Shown: positions 24,636 to 37,160, counted from the first letter of the stretch. The stretch: DNA of 64,000 nucleotides from Salvelinus alpinus (GCF_045679555.1 NC_092100.1:30009106-30073105), one strand, 5' to 3'. Made by a program: numbers and translations. Notes: generated by a model from the letters alone, not told the origin.

Positions 24636-25879
24636 CACTACATGACCAGAAGTCACCTGCTGGTCGAACATCTCATTCCAAAATCATGGGCATTAATATG
24701 GAGTTGGTCCCCCCCTTTTCTGCTATAACAGCCTCCACTCTTCTGGGAAGGCTTTCCACTAGATGTTTGAACATTGCTGCGGAGACGTGCTTCCATTCAG
24801 CCACGAGCGTTAGTGAGGTTGGGCACTGATGTTGGGCGATTAGACCTGGTTCGCGGTCGGAGTTCCAATTCATCCCAAAGGTGTTTGATGGGGTTGAGGT
24901 CAGGGCAGGTCAGGTCAGGTTGAGGTCAGGGCAGGCCAGTTAAATTCTTCCACACCGATCTTGACAAACCATTTCTGTATAGACTTTGCTTTGTGCCCGG
25001 GGGCATTGTTATGCTAAAACAGGAAAGGGCCTTCCACAAACTACTGTTGCCACAAAGTTGGAAGCACAGAATCGTCTAGAATGTCATTGTATGCTGTAGC
25101 GTTAAGATTTCCCTTCACTGGAACTAAGCCCGAACCATACAAAACAGCCCCAGACCATTATTCCTCCTCCACCAAACTTTAAAGTTGCCACTATGCATTC
25201 GGGCTGGTAGCTTTCTCCTGGCATCCGCCAAACCCAGATTCGTCTGTAGGACTGCCAGATGGTGAAGCGTGATTCATCACTCCAGAAAACGCATTTCCAC
25301 TGCTAAAGAGTTCAATGACGGCGAGCTTTACACCACTCCAGCCGCCGCTTGGCATTGTGCATGGTGATCTTAGGCTTGTGTGCGGCTACTCTGCCATGGA
25401 AACCCATTTCATGAAGCTCCCGACGAACAGTTCTTGTGCTGATGTTGCTTCCAGAGGCAGTTTGGAACTCTGTAGTGAGTGTTGCAACTGAGGACAGACG
25501 ATTTTTATGCGCTACGCGCTTCAGCACTTGGGGTTCTCATTCTGTGAGCTAGGTGTGGCCTCCCACTTCGCGGCTTAGCCATTGTTGCTCCTAGACGTTT
25601 GCACTTCACAATAACAGAACTTACAGTTGACCCGGGGCAGTTCTATCAGGTCAGAAATTTGATGAACTGACTTGTTTGAAAGGTGGCATCCTATGACTGT
25701 GCCACATTGAAAGTCACTGAGCTCTTCAGTACAGGCCATTCCACTGCCAGTGTTTGTCTATGGAGGTTGGATGGCTGTGTGCTCGATTCTATACACCTGT
25801 CAGCAACGGGTGTGGCTGAAGTCGCCGAATCCACTCATTTGAAGGGGTGCCCACATACTTTTGTATACACAGTATAGTG
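24636..25879 (-). mobile_element. Tc1-like transposon, near full length, inactive
   Basis: It is flanked by TA on both sides (24634-24635, 25880-25881), with inverted termini CACTACATGACCAGAAGT and ...TATAGTG. Minus-strand transposase frames at 25312-25527 (HTH region, HEMGFHGRVAAHKPK) and 24673-24873 are interrupted by stops. A local GGTCAGGGCA-type slippage expansion lies at 24898-24938. Same family as 3016-4150. Confidence 0.88.
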
Positions 25880-26283
25880 TATATGCCACCAATATGACAA
25901 AAGGGTTTTGCTGCAAAGTACGATTAAGTTTTTCCCTTATTTGTGGGTCTTGTTACATGCCTAATTCAATTAACTGAGAATTTTAAATATTTTTCACAGA
26001 CACCAGGTTCTGTTTTCATTTATCCAGTTGTGTTGATGGGTTTCGTATTTGGTAAAGATATTTTACAAGTCTATTTTACAAACGGGCTCCACCACAGTCA
26101 ATAGGCTCCTGCTGCTTACAGTGCAGGAAATTGAGCCACTGGTGTGTTTAAAGAGGACAGACTATAGACTTGTTATGGTAACTTGTTATTCAACAACCCT
26201 GTCCTTAGATAGCCTTCTAATCAGGTCAGATTTAACACCTACTGTCTTTTACTCAATTCCAATCCATGCACTATTGAGAGAAT
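25880..26283. other. Intergenic DNA
   Basis: Nothing recognised between the Tc1 element and the LINE fragment. Confidence 0.4.
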
Positions 26284-26600
26284 TCTGTCTAGCTGCATCA
26301 CCGTCTGGTAAAACAACTACATGCCCTCGACCGTAAGGCTCTACAGATGGTGGTGCGGACGGCCCAGCACAGCCATCGAGGACATCTACATCAGGCAGTG
26401 TCTGAGGAAGGCCAGGAAAATCTGCAAAGGATTCAGCCACCCCAGCCATGGACTGTTGTGCCCGCTACTGTCTGGCAAGCGGTACCGGAGCATCAGGTCT
26501 CAAACTAACAGGCTCTGAGACAGCTTCTACTTCCAAGCAATAGGACTATGAACAGCTCATCAAGAGCTGACTACCTCACCCATCTGTACTGACTCTACCT
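26284..26600 (+). mobile_element. LINE 3' fragment (RSg-1-like)
   Basis: It matches the C-terminal part of the LINE at 10100-12540: GCATCACCGTCTGGTA, CGTAAGGCTCTACAG, GGCAAGCGGTACCGGAGC and the terminal AACAGCTTCTACTTCCAAG-type block. It is 5'-truncated and contains stops. Confidence 0.7.
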
Positions 26601-27114
26601 GCACTGACTATATACACACTACCCACACATACACAAACACATATACTGATACTCCCGCACCCCTCTACACACACACACATGACTACATTACACAAATGCC
26701 ACCAGTATCCCTTTCATTGATTGGTACTGATACTGACCTTGCATATAGTGTATATTCTAACATGTATTTATTGTATTCTCATGTGTACTTTTTAATTATT
26801 ATGTGTATTTCTTTTATATGATTTAATATAACTGGATTGTTGAGGATCATTGCATCTAAAAATCCAAGATGCTGTGAAAATGTGAAACTGTGCTTTTATC
26901 TAATTTACTAGTTGCTGTGAATAATGCCGTATGTTAACTTGATTTACTAGTGTTGATAAGTAGTTTAAATGTAGCCAATAAATCATTTTGATACAGTGTA
27001 TCTGTCTGTATGTGATGGTGGTGGACTCTGCATTCTGCATCCCTGATCCCATCGAATATGCATAAATATTATACAGCTGCAGCCCCGCAGCAGCCTGTGA
27101 CTAAAACTAGCCTG
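26601..27114. other. Intergenic DNA with CA-rich stretch
   Basis: A CA-rich run lies at about 26615-26680, probably the LINE 3' UTR. The rest is unassigned. Confidence 0.4.
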
Positions 27115-29698
27115 TCCCGAATATCATGGATATATTGGAACTAGTGGATATATGGAGGCTTAAATATCCTGACCTAGTGAGATATACATGGCGGAGGCTC
27201 AATCAAGCTAGTCATCTTGACTACTTTCTTATGTCATTCTCACTGGTATCAAAAGTTCAAAAGTGTTAATAGGGGACAAAATACGGTTGGACCATGAAAT
27301 AATTGGCATATACATTACTCTTACAGAATTTTCACATGGGAGAGGATATTGAAAATGTAATCAAAGCCTATTGGATGATAACTTGTTTTTAACTAACACA
27401 TAAGAATTTATAACTGACTTTTTCCAACATATCATAGGTACAGCAGATACCCTTATTGTATGGGACAAATGTGCCTTTAGAGGCCATGCAATTCAATACT
27501 CATCTTTAAAACAAAAACAATTTAGGTCAAAATAGTTCATATTAACAAAAGAAATAGAAGGACTAACAGTACAGATACAGTAGATAGCAATATAAACTGT
27601 GCCATAGAGGCACAGAATAAGTTAGAGGAAAAACAAAAAGAAATGGAGGAACTTATTCAAGAAAGATCAAGTGTAATATCTTATTAAAATAAAACGAACT
27701 GGATGGAATATTGGGAAAAATGCACCAAATCGTTTTTTAATCTTCAACAAAGATATGGCACCCAAAAATAATTTATTGAAACTTGTTACAAATGATGGAG
27801 TCACTCATGATTCACCAAACAATATTTTGAAAGAGTACTTTAAGCATATGATTTTGGTGAATTGTATGGATTTTTTTCTATTTATAATGTAAAATTAATA
27901 GCTGTACAGAAAGACTCATGTGAAGGCCAAATTACAGAGGAGGAACTTCTTGATGCAATTAAAGCCTTTAAGTCCAGGAAAACTCCAGGGCTGGATGGCA
28001 TACAAGTTGAGGTGTTCCAAACCTTTTTTGATGTACTCAGAGAACCGTTATTAGCATTTTAACCACTCCTATAAACATTTTAGATGATCAGATACTCAAC
28101 AAGAAGGTCTGATTTCATTACTACTGAAACCGGACCCAAGTGGTAAATATAAAGACCCAGTCCATTTAAAAATGGTGAGGCTCCTTACAACTTCAGTGTT
28201 GTGATGCAAAAATTCTGGCAAAATGCATAGCGCATGGAATTAAAAAGGTACAGTATTGTCAGATATTATTCATCCTAATCAGGCAGGTTTTTTTACATGG
28301 ACGATACATTGGAGATAATATAAGACAAGTACTGGAAACAATAGAACACTATGAAAAATCCAGGAAACCAAGCCTGGTATTCATAGCTGACTTTGAAAAG
28401 GCTTTTGATAAAGTACAACTGGAATATATTTACAAATGTCTGGAATATTTCAAATTTGGAGTTATGTATAGTAACCCTAGATGTAAAATATTAGTATTCA
28501 ACTGTCAAGAGGAGTAAAACAAGGTTGTCCACCATCTGCATTTTTTTTATTATTATGGCCATCGATATGTTAGCTATTAAACTCAGATCTAACAATAATA
28601 TCAAGTGGCTAGAAATCCAGGGCTTAAAAACAACGGTGCCATTGTACGCTGATGATTCATGTTTTCTTTTAAATCCACAATTTGTATCCTCCCACAGCCT
28701 CATAGAGTATCTAGATACTTTTTCTAATGTCTCTGGATTACAACAAAATTATGATAAGTGTACTATATTACATATTGGATCACAAAAAAATACAACTTTG
28801 ACATTACCATGTAGTGTACCAATAAAATGGTCTGACAGTGATGTGGAAATACTCGGTATTCATATCCCGAAAGAAAGAAATTATCTCACTACAATACATT
28901 TGAATAGAAAGTTTGATAACATCTTTCTACCGTGGAAAGGAAAATAACGGTTTATTTGTGGAAAAATCACCCTGATTAACTCTTTAGTCATATCCCAGTT
29001 AACCTATTTGCTTATGGCCTTGCCATAAATAGGCCCGTTTAATTTTGTCTGGCTTGCCGTTCCAAATATAATTTAGAAAACAAGTTGCTAGGTTCGGAGA
29101 GCAGAAATTATTAAAGCATTAGACCTCTCACTAAAGGCTTCAGTCATACAAAAATTATACTTGATAACTTTTGTAGCATATTAGTAAGAATGTCTCACCC
29201 CTTGTTCAAGAATGACCTTTTTTCCTCTATTCAGATTGGAACCTCTCACTTTCGGTTATTTGAAAATGAAATAATCTCCAAAATAACACTATTTTTAAAA
29301 CAAGCCATAGAAAGTCGGTTGCAATTTCAGTTTAATCCACCAGAAAATACAGAACAAATAATATAACAAATATTATGGTTAATCTCAAATATACTAATTG
29401 ATTAAAAAATAACAAATAATAATCTTTGTAAATGATATCATAAATAGGACTGGTGGACTTATGTCACACATGCAGCTCACAAAAATAAATGGAAATGTCT
29501 GCTCTGCCGAAAATTACAAGCAACTAATTGCAGCATTACCGCAAAAATGGAAGATGCAAACGGAAGGGAGAAAAGGTAAGAAACTTGTCTGTTGGCCCTG
29601 CATTAAAGACCAAAATTGGTTAAAGAAAATAATGATTAATAAAAAAAGTATACCAGTTTCATTTAAGGACCAAAAAATGTGCAGCTGTGAAATATAAA
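27115..29698 (+). mobile_element. L1-type LINE, 5' part of interrupted copy
   Basis: It begins within an endonuclease (DILELVDIWRLKYPDLVRYTW from about 27130). It continues through a linker, the RT fingers (EEELLDAIKAFKSRKTPGLD), the catalytic block YADDSCFLL (28646 region) and the C-terminal region (NTTLTLPCSVPIKWSD, ITLINSLVISQLTYL). Many stops and frameshifts are present. The motif style is L1 rather than L2. It is split by a different LINE at 29699. Confidence 0.85.
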
Positions 29699-31382
29699 GC
29701 ATGCGCAGACCAGCTGGCTGGTGTGTTTATGGACATATTCAATCGCTCCCTATCCCAGTCTGTTGTTCCCACATGCTTCAAGATGGCTACCATTTTTCCT
29801 GTACCCAAGAAGGCAAAGTTAACTGAACTAAATGACTACCGCCCCGTACAGTAGCACTCACTTCTGTCCTCATGAAGTGCTTTGAGAGACTAGTCAAGGA
29901 TCATATCCCCTCCACCTTACCGGCCACCCTAGACCCACTTCAGTTTGCATACCGTACAACAGGTCCACAGATGATGCAATCGCCATCACACTGCCCTATC
30001 CCATCTGGACAAGAAGAATACCTATATAAGAATGCTGTTCATTGACTATAGCTCAGCATTCAACACCATAGTACCCTCCAAGCTCATCATCAAGCTGGTG
30101 GTCCTGGGTCTCAACCCCACCCTGTGCAATTGGGTCCTGGACTTTCTGACGGGCTGCCCCCAGGTGGTGAAGGTAGGAAACAACATCTCCACTTCACTTA
30201 CCCTCAACACTGGGGCCCCACAAGGGTGCGTGCTCAGCCCTCTCCTGTACTCCCTGTTCACCAATGACTGCATGGCCATGCACGCCTCTAACTCAATCAT
30301 CAAGTTTGCAGACGACACAACAGTAGTGGGCTTGATTACCAACAATGACGAGACAGCTTACAGGGAGGAGGTGGGGGCACTCGGAGTGTGGTGTCAGGAA
30401 AACAACCTCTCACTCAACATCAACAAAACAAAGGAGATTATTGTGGACTTCAGGAAACAGCAGAGGGAGCACCCCCCTTTTCACATCGAAGGGACAGCAG
30501 TGGAGAAGGTGGAAAGTGTTAAGTTCCTCGGTGTACACATCACAGACAAACTGAAATGGTCCACTCACACAGACAGTGTGGCGAAGAAGGCGAAGCAGCA
30601 CCTCTTCAATCTCAGGAGGCTGAAGAAATGTGGTTGTCACCCAAAATCCTGACAAACTTTTACAGATGCACAATCGAGAGCATCCGGTCGGGCTGTATCA
30701 CAGCCTGGTACGGCAACTGCACTGCCCTCAACCGCAAGGCTCTCCAGAGGGTGGTGAGGTCTGCACAACACATCACTGGGGGCAAACTACCTGCCCTCCA
30801 TGACACCTACAGCACCCGATGTCACAGGAAGGGCTAAAAGATCATCAAGGACATCAACCACCCGAGCCACTGCCTGTTCACACCGCTACCATCCAGAAGG
30901 CGAGGTCAGTACAGGTGCATCAAAGCTGGGACCGAGAGACTGAAAAACAACTTCTATCTCAAGGCCATCAGACTGCTAAATAGCAATCATTAACTCAGAG
31001 AGGCTGCTGCCTACATTAAGACCCAATCACTGGCCACTTTAATAAATGGATCACCAGTCACTTTATACAATGCACTCTAAATAATGGCACTTTAATAATG
31101 TTTACATATCTTACATTACTCATATCACATGTATATACTGTATTTGATACCATCTATTGCACCTTGCTTATGCCGCTCAGCCATCGCTCATCCATATCCT
31201 TACATGTACATTTTCTCATTCACCCCTTTAGATTTGTGTGTATTAGGTAGTCGTTGGGGAATTGTTAGATAACTTGTTAGATATTACTGCAATGTCGAAA
31301 CAAGAAGCACAAGCATTTCGCTACACTCAAATTAACATCTGCTAATCATGTGTATGTGACAAATACAATTTGATTTGATTTA
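29699..31382 (+). mobile_element. 5'-truncated LINE inserted into the L1
   Basis: Same family as 16261-19634, starting at the equivalent of [10 protein letters not shown] and ending in a TTTGATTTGATTT tail. RT motifs [24 protein letters not shown] and [10 protein letters not shown] lie in the open frame 30032-30652. Frameshifts near 29849, 29960, 30640 and a stop near 30836 break the gene. Confidence 0.9.
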
Positions 31383-31640
31383 GATTGCAAAATAGTTGGG
31401 AAGAGATTTTCGAGGTACCGATTCCATTGGACATAGTTTATGAGCTGATACACAAAATTACGCCGGATTCAAAGCGTAGAATTCTCCAATTGAAATGAAT
31501 ATACAAAATTCTTGCAACCATATATAATATATGATGAGTGTAGCTGAAAGATGGGATTAAAAACTAAAAAAAGATAACTATTGTAAAATATATTGTGTCC
31601 GTAAAATATATATAGTATGTGTAAGCTGGAAGTAGAAGCC
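31383..31640 (+). mobile_element. L1-type LINE, 3' part of interrupted copy
   Basis: The frame resumes as LQNSWEEIFEVPIPLD ... IHKITPDSKRRILQLK, the typical fish L1 C-terminus. This confirms that the L2/Rex-like LINE split a pre-existing L1. The 3' boundary is uncertain. Confidence 0.75.
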
Positions 31641-31816
31641 TAAGTGTTGTTTTCCATTAGTTTACTCCAATTAGGGGAAGGGTGGTAGGGTTAGGGGAAC
31701 AAAAGGTGGTGACCATTGTGACCTAAATAATTATCACCCTATTTCTTATAGGGTGATAATCAGTGATTAATTCTCAGCTAAGATCTTTCTTGTCTTTGAA
31801 ATGTATTCTAAATGTA

Positions 31817-32532
31817 CACTACCGTTCAAAAGTTTGGGGTCACTTAGAAATGTTCTTGTTTTTGAAAGAAAAGCTAATTTTTTGTCCATTAAAATAACAT
31901 CAAATTGATCAGAAATACAGTGTAGACATTGTTAATGTTGCAAATGACTATTGTAGCTGGAAATGGCTGATTTTCTATGGAATATCTACGTAGGCGGACA
32001 GAGGCACATTATCAGCAACCATCACTCCTGTGTTCCAATGGCACGTTGTGTTAGCTAATCCAAGTTTATCCAGCATCCCTCACTGTTGACGTTGAGACTG
32101 TTTTTTTGCGGGTACTATTTAATGATGCTGCCATAAAAAAACACCACCCCATTCCACTACTTTGACCCTAACTGATCCTACTCCAGGCTGAATGCCTGGG
32201 AGGAAGGGACTCTTTCGCTCAACACACTGTAACTTTTCTGCAATAAAACCTTCTCTGCAGCTGCCACCACCACACCTATTCTCTGTGATCTAAGTTCTAT
32301 TTCTGCAGTACAGTTGTTAACCATGGGAATGAATGCTAAGAAGCCAACTTTAACTGAAGCACAAATTCGTATCACTCTTTATTGGCCTAGCAAACTGGCT
32401 CTAAGCAGAATAGAAAGAGGACTTGTGAGGCGTCTTTCTAAAACTAGACACTCTAATGTACTTGTCCTCTTGCTTAGTTGTGCACCGGGGCCTCCCACTC
32501 CTCTTTCTATTCTGCTTAGAGCCAGTTTGCTA
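31817..32532. mobile_element. Tc1-like remnant (CACTACCGTTCAAAAGTT family)
   Basis: It begins after TA (31815-31816) with the terminus CACTACCGTTCAAAAGTTT. Recognisable internal blocks are ACTCCTGTGTTCCAATGGCA, GTTGACGTTGAGACTG, GCGGGTACTATTTAATGA, and GTGAGGCGTCTTTCTAAAAC to GAGCCAGTTTGC (32427-32529). A 285-bp inverted copy of downstream sequence interrupts it at about 32134. The opposite terminus is absent. Confidence 0.75.
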
Positions 32533-32784
32533 GGCCAATAAAGAGTGATACGAATTTGTGCTTCAGTTAAAGTTGGCTTCTTAGCATTCATTCCCATGGT
32601 TAACAACTGTACTGCAGAAATAGAACTTAGATCACAGAGAATAGGTGTGGTGGTGGCAGCTGCAGAGAAGGTTTTATTGCAGAAAAGTTACAGTGTGTTG
32701 AGCGAAAGAGTCCCTTCCTCCCAGGCATTCAGCCTGGAGTAGGATCAGTTAGGGTCAAAGTAGTGGAATGGGGTGGTGTTTTTT
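32136..32784. repeat. Large palindrome: 285-bp arms, 79-bp loop
   Basis: Positions 32136-32420 are the reverse complement of 32500-32784 (position sum 64920). I saw no mismatch where I compared, and a 65-residue frame is encoded identically from both arms (32178-32375 minus, 32545-32742 plus). The loop (32421-32499) and the first ~30 bases of the right arm are Tc1 sequence; the rest of the arm is an unidentified sequence. Confidence 0.95.
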
Positions 32785-32929
32785 ATTTAAATGTTGTATT
32801 TTTATCAAATAGTGGTATATAGGTGTAGGGTTAGTTGGTGGTGCAACCCCCCCCCATTTTGTTTTTGTATCACAAAATGTAACGTGATCGACCACACACT
32901 CCCGCACAGTAGGTGGCAACATGCACAAA

Positions 32930-33141
32930 CAAATGTGCGAACGCCATGATGTGTTGTTGCAGAATGATGATGATGGTTAGCTAGCGAAAAAAAAGATGTT
33001 TAGCTAGCTAGCTGAACGTTAGTGTTCTGCGGCTGTGAAGTTATTGGTTTTGTTTGAGACCAAGCCAGCTACCTCACCACCCAACGTCATACAAGATTAT
33101 ATGAAATTGCATTATTCAGGCTGGCGTCAAGCACGTTAAAG
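32930..33141 (+). other. MBTPS1: Candidate MBTPS1 non-coding first exon
   Basis: A strong donor (TTAAAG|GTGAGT at 33141/33142) lies 4.7 kb before the exon with the start codon, which itself has a splice acceptor. Known MBTPS1 genes have a non-coding exon 1, so this is a plausible position. The 5' boundary is a guess; transcript data would decide. Confidence 0.4.
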
Positions 33142-34300
33142 GTGAGTAGCTATATCTGTCTGCCAGGTAAAATGATATCTAAGCTAGCAGGATACTGGCT
33201 GGCGTACGCATGTGTTGAAATGTAATAGCTAGTCTAACGTTAGGTTAGCTGCGTTTCACAAGACGAGATAAACAGTGGTGTGTTGACACTGTCGTCTACT
33301 GTGGCTAGACAACTAGCTAGTTAGTAATGTAATAATAGCGAGCAAGCTAGGCAATTGAAGGTATTTTATCAACATGCTACAATAACTGACTAGCTATACA
33401 GCATAACACTACCAACAGCGTGTTTTTTTTTAACGAGTGCGTTTAGCTAGCTAACGTTAACTGGCTAGTTGCTTTGTTAGCTAACTAGCTAGCTTTTTGG
33501 GGGAGGGGGCTGACTTGAACACTACAATTATTAGCCAGCTATCCATTATCATGATGCTAACTAACGATGATGCCAATAGAGCTAGCTAATAAACAATACA
33601 AAATATAGCTATAGCTAGCTTGTGTTACTTGACAATATATTAAGGAAATCTCCCAAAACGTTTGAACTAGACAAACAACACATTGTTTGCTAGCCTAATC
33701 TTAGTTATACTCACACTCACACTTGCCACTTTTAATTATTATTATTTTTTTTTTTTACATCTGCTTCTTGTTATAGCTAGCTACCATATCAAATATTGAC
33801 GTTGATACAGGTAGCCTATAACATGTCATCACATTGGAAAATGCTCAACTAAGCTGTAAGTTACTAGTTGCCCCTCAATGTAGCAATCTATTTTTTTTAT
33901 CGAACAACTTCACCATAGTTATGTTGTTGAAAACAAGACTGGTGTCCCGGTTCATTTGCTAAGTAAAGTTCGGAGTCATATGGTTTATATATATATATTA
34001 TACACACACACATTTCTTTTTGGTCACCATGTTAGGGGGGGGTTGATGTGCTGTCCAGAGAGGTTTGGTGGCGTTTTCTCATGTCAGCGTTATGTTGACA
34101 CAAGTGGTCCTGTCTGACTTTACAGCCCTAATTTACATCCAGCAGACCATGTTCCCAGCCGGAGCCAGAACTAGTGGTTTGGTTTGGATCTCAGAAAGGC
34201 CCATCTGGTGTGCACAATGGGAGGGGGCTGTCCATATTTTTCTGCCTTAGTGCCACTGTCTAACTGGCGTGTATTCATTACGGAAAACGTTTACCGTTTT
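33142..34300. other. Intron or intergenic DNA rich in GCTAGCTA motifs
   Basis: Many copies of TAGCTAGC and AACGTTAG-type words occur between 33000 and 33620, along with short poly-T runs. No coding potential. Confidence 0.4.
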
Positions 34301-34473
34301 GGGGCGGCAGGTAGCCTAGTGGTTAGAGTTTTGGGCCAGTAACCGAAAGGTTGCTGGATCGAATCCCCGAGCTGACAAGGTAAAAATCTGTCGTTCTGCC
34401 CCTCAACAAGGCACTAGGCCGCCATTGTAAATAAGAATTTGTTCTTAACTGACTTGTCTAGTTAAATAAAGGT
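34301..34473 (+). mobile_element. HpaI-type tRNA-derived SINE
   Basis: The tRNA-like head has A box TAGCCTAGTGG and B box GGATCGAATCC, then CTGACAAGGTAAAAATCTG and the tail GACTTGTCTAGTTAAATAAA. This is the salmonid HpaI SINE pattern, with the HpaI-site segment deleted in this copy. Confidence 0.85.
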
Positions 34474-34549
34474 TCAATTTAAGAACCAAATGTTAGCAAA
34501 CAGAGCAAAACGAGAGTTTCTATGGGACAAATTCAGGTGGAAACTGCAT

Positions 34550-34920
34550 GAATTGCATAGAATTCTACATCGGTCAGAAATTTGGTTTTGAATCAGGAAA
34601 GTTTAGAGGTCGACCTCTACAAGCCAGAATGTTGAATAATGTACACAAGATAAACATAAATGCACAAGACGCATTTATGCGTTTACATGGTTTCTGCGCA
34701 AGCTTCAGGTGATATAAATCTGAATGCGCTTTACAAAGTTGATGTAATTATACATGGATATGTGGATATATTGTCTCACATTCCTACCGCCAAAGGAACA
34801 ACTGCGCGGACAAGTGGCGAAATATACTTTTATTCAACATTCAGGCTTGTAGAGGTCATGAGAGGAAACTTTCCTGATTCAAATGCTAATTTCTGCCCGA
34901 TGTAGAATTCAATGCAATTC
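34550..34920. mobile_element. Fold-back element with ~90-bp inverted arms
   Basis: Left arm 34550-34638 and right arm 34831-34920 are inverted copies with moderate divergence, covering AATTGCATAGAATTCTACAT through TACAAGCCAGAATGTTGAAT. The ~190-bp centre has no gene. The arms contain an AGGTCGACCT core. Confidence 0.75.
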
Positions 34921-35351
34921 AAGATAAGTTTTTCAGGCAAGATCCCTCCTTGTTTCCTTTTAAGAAATGTTTTGCAACATAATCTGCTTAATGAATACAC
35001 CACTGGTCCTTGGTCCATGCCACAGGCCGTCGGAAGGAAATTATACTAGAGGTCGACCGATTATGATTTTTCAACACCGATACTGATTATTGGAGGACCA
35101 AAAAAAGCCTATACCGAATAATCGGCCGATATAAAATATATATATATATTTTTTAAAGTATTTATTTGTAATAATGACAATTACAACAATACTGAATGAA
35201 CACTTATTTTAACTTATGTATTTAAGTTCCTTGCTCAGAACATGAGAACATATGAAAGCTGGTGGTTCCTTTTAACATGAGTCTTCAATATTCCCAGGTA
35301 AGAAGTTTTAGGTTGTAGTTATTATAGGAATTATAGGACTATTTCTCTCTA

Positions 35352-35849
35352 AACTCCAGCCACTTTAAAAATGGGAATTGATGGAAATTATGTAAAAATG
35401 TACCACTAGCCACTTTAAACAATGCCACTTAATATAATGTTTACATACCCTACATTACCCATCTCATATGTATATACTGTACTCTATATCATCTACTGCA
35501 TCTTGCCATCTTTATGTAATACATGTACCACTAGCCACTTTAAACTATGCCACTTTATGTTTACATACCCTACAGTACTCATCTCATATGTATATACCGT
35601 ACTCTATACCATCTACTGCATCTGCCATGCCGTTCTGTACCACCACTCATTCATATATCTTTATGTACATATTCTTTATCCCTTTACACTTGTGTGTGTG
35701 TGTAAGGTAGTAGTTGTGGAATTGTTAGGTTAGATTACTTGTTGGTTATTACTGCATTGTCGGAACTAGAAGCACAAGCATTTCGCTACACTCGCATTAA
35801 CATCTGCTAACCATGTGTATGTGACTAATAAAATTTGATTTGATTTGAT
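35352..35849 (+). mobile_element. LINE 3'-UTR fragment
   Basis: It is nearly identical to 18405-18849 plus 19575-19634 and ends in the (TTGAT)n tail. It contains two internal direct repeats, TACCACTAGCCACTTTAAAC onward. This copy gives the uninterrupted 3' UTR that proves the L2 insertion at 18850-19574. Confidence 0.9.
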
Positions 35850-35916
35850 TTATACGATTTGTATTTCATATACCTTTGACTATTGGATGTTCTTATAGGC
35901 ACTTTAGTATTGCCAG

Positions 35917-36081
35917 TGTAACAGTATAGCCTCCATCCCTCTCCTCGCCCCTACCTGGGCTTGAACCAGGAACACATCGACAACAGCCACCCTCGAAGCA
36001 GCGTTACCCATCGCTCCACAAAAGCCGTGGCCCTTGCAGAGGGCACCCCGCTAACTAGCTAGCCATTTCACATCGGTTACA
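35917..36081. mobile_element. TGTAAC...GTTACA repeat, copy 1 (165 bp, internally deleted)
   Basis: It begins TGTAACAGTATAGCC and ends CACATCGGTTACA, with CCAG duplicated at 35913-35916 and 36082-36085. It retains the GAACCAGG and CGTTACCCATCGCTCCACAA blocks of the full copies at 40008 and 42022. Confidence 0.85.
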
Positions 36082-36462
36082 CCAGCCTAATCTTGGGAGT
36101 TGATAGGCTTGAAGTCATAAACAGCTCAATGCTTGAAGCATTGCGAAGAGCTGCTGGCAAAACGCACGAAAGTGATGTTTGAATGAATGCGTACGAACGA
36201 GCCTGCTGCTGCTCAGTCAGACTGCTCTATCAAATATCAAATCATAGACTTAATTATAACATAATAACACACAGAAATACGAGCCTTTGGTCATTAATAT
36301 GGTCGAATCCGGAAACTATCATTTCGAAAACAAAACGTTTATTCTTTCAGTGAAATACGGAACCGTTCCGTATTTTATCTAACGGGTGGCATCCCTAAGT
36401 CTAAATATTGCTGTTACATTGTACAACCTTCAATGTTATGTCATAATTACGTAAAATTCTGG

Positions 36463-36937
36463 CAAATTAGTTCGCAACGAGCCAGGTGGCCCAAACTGTT
36501 GCATATACCCTGACTGCGTGCAATATAAGTGACACAATTTCACCTGGTTAATATTGCCTGCTATCCTGGATTTCTTTTAGCTAAATATGCAGGTTTAAAA
36601 ATATATACTTCTGTGTATTGATTTTAAGAAAGGCATTGATGTTTATGGTTGGGTACAGTCATGCAACGATTGTGCTTTTTTCGCAAATGCGCTTTTGTTA
36701 ACTCATCCCTTAGTTTGGCGAAGTTGGCTGTCTTTGTTAGGAAGAAATAGTTTGCAATGAGCTAGGCGGCCCAAACTGCTGCATATACCTTCACTCTGTT
36801 GCAAGAGAAGTGACACCATTTGTCCTAGTTAAAAGAAATTCATGTTAGCAGGCAATATTAACTAAATATGCAGGTTTAAAAATATATACTTGTGAATTGA
36901 TTTTAAGAAAGGCATTGATGTTTATGGTTAGGTACAC
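36463..36937. repeat. Direct duplication of ~195 bp
   Basis: The block starting TTAGTTCGCAACGAGCCAGG (36463) and ending GATGTTTATGGTTGGGTACA recurs, diverged, from about 36745 to 36937. It lies inside the AGAGGTCGACC element. Confidence 0.7.
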
Positions 36938-37160
36938 GTTGGAGCAACGACAGTCCTTTTTTGCGAATGCCACCGCATCGATTATATGCAACGCAGGACA
37001 CGCTAGATAAACTAGTAATATCATCAACCATGTGTAGTTAACTAGTGTTTATGATTGAGTGATTGATTGTTTTTTATAAGATAATGTTAGCAAGCAACTT
37101 ACCTTGGCTTCCTCCTGCATTCGCGTAACAGGCAGGTTCCTCGTGGAGTGCAATGTAATC

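Noticed and set aside
32178-32742. 65-residue frame repeated on both strands as a novel conserved protein
   Set aside because: The identity comes from the palindrome itself. No start context, domain or transcript signal supports a protein.
34301-34400. tRNA gene
   Set aside because: A and B boxes belong to an HpaI-type SINE; the anticodon arm and acceptor stem are not intact.
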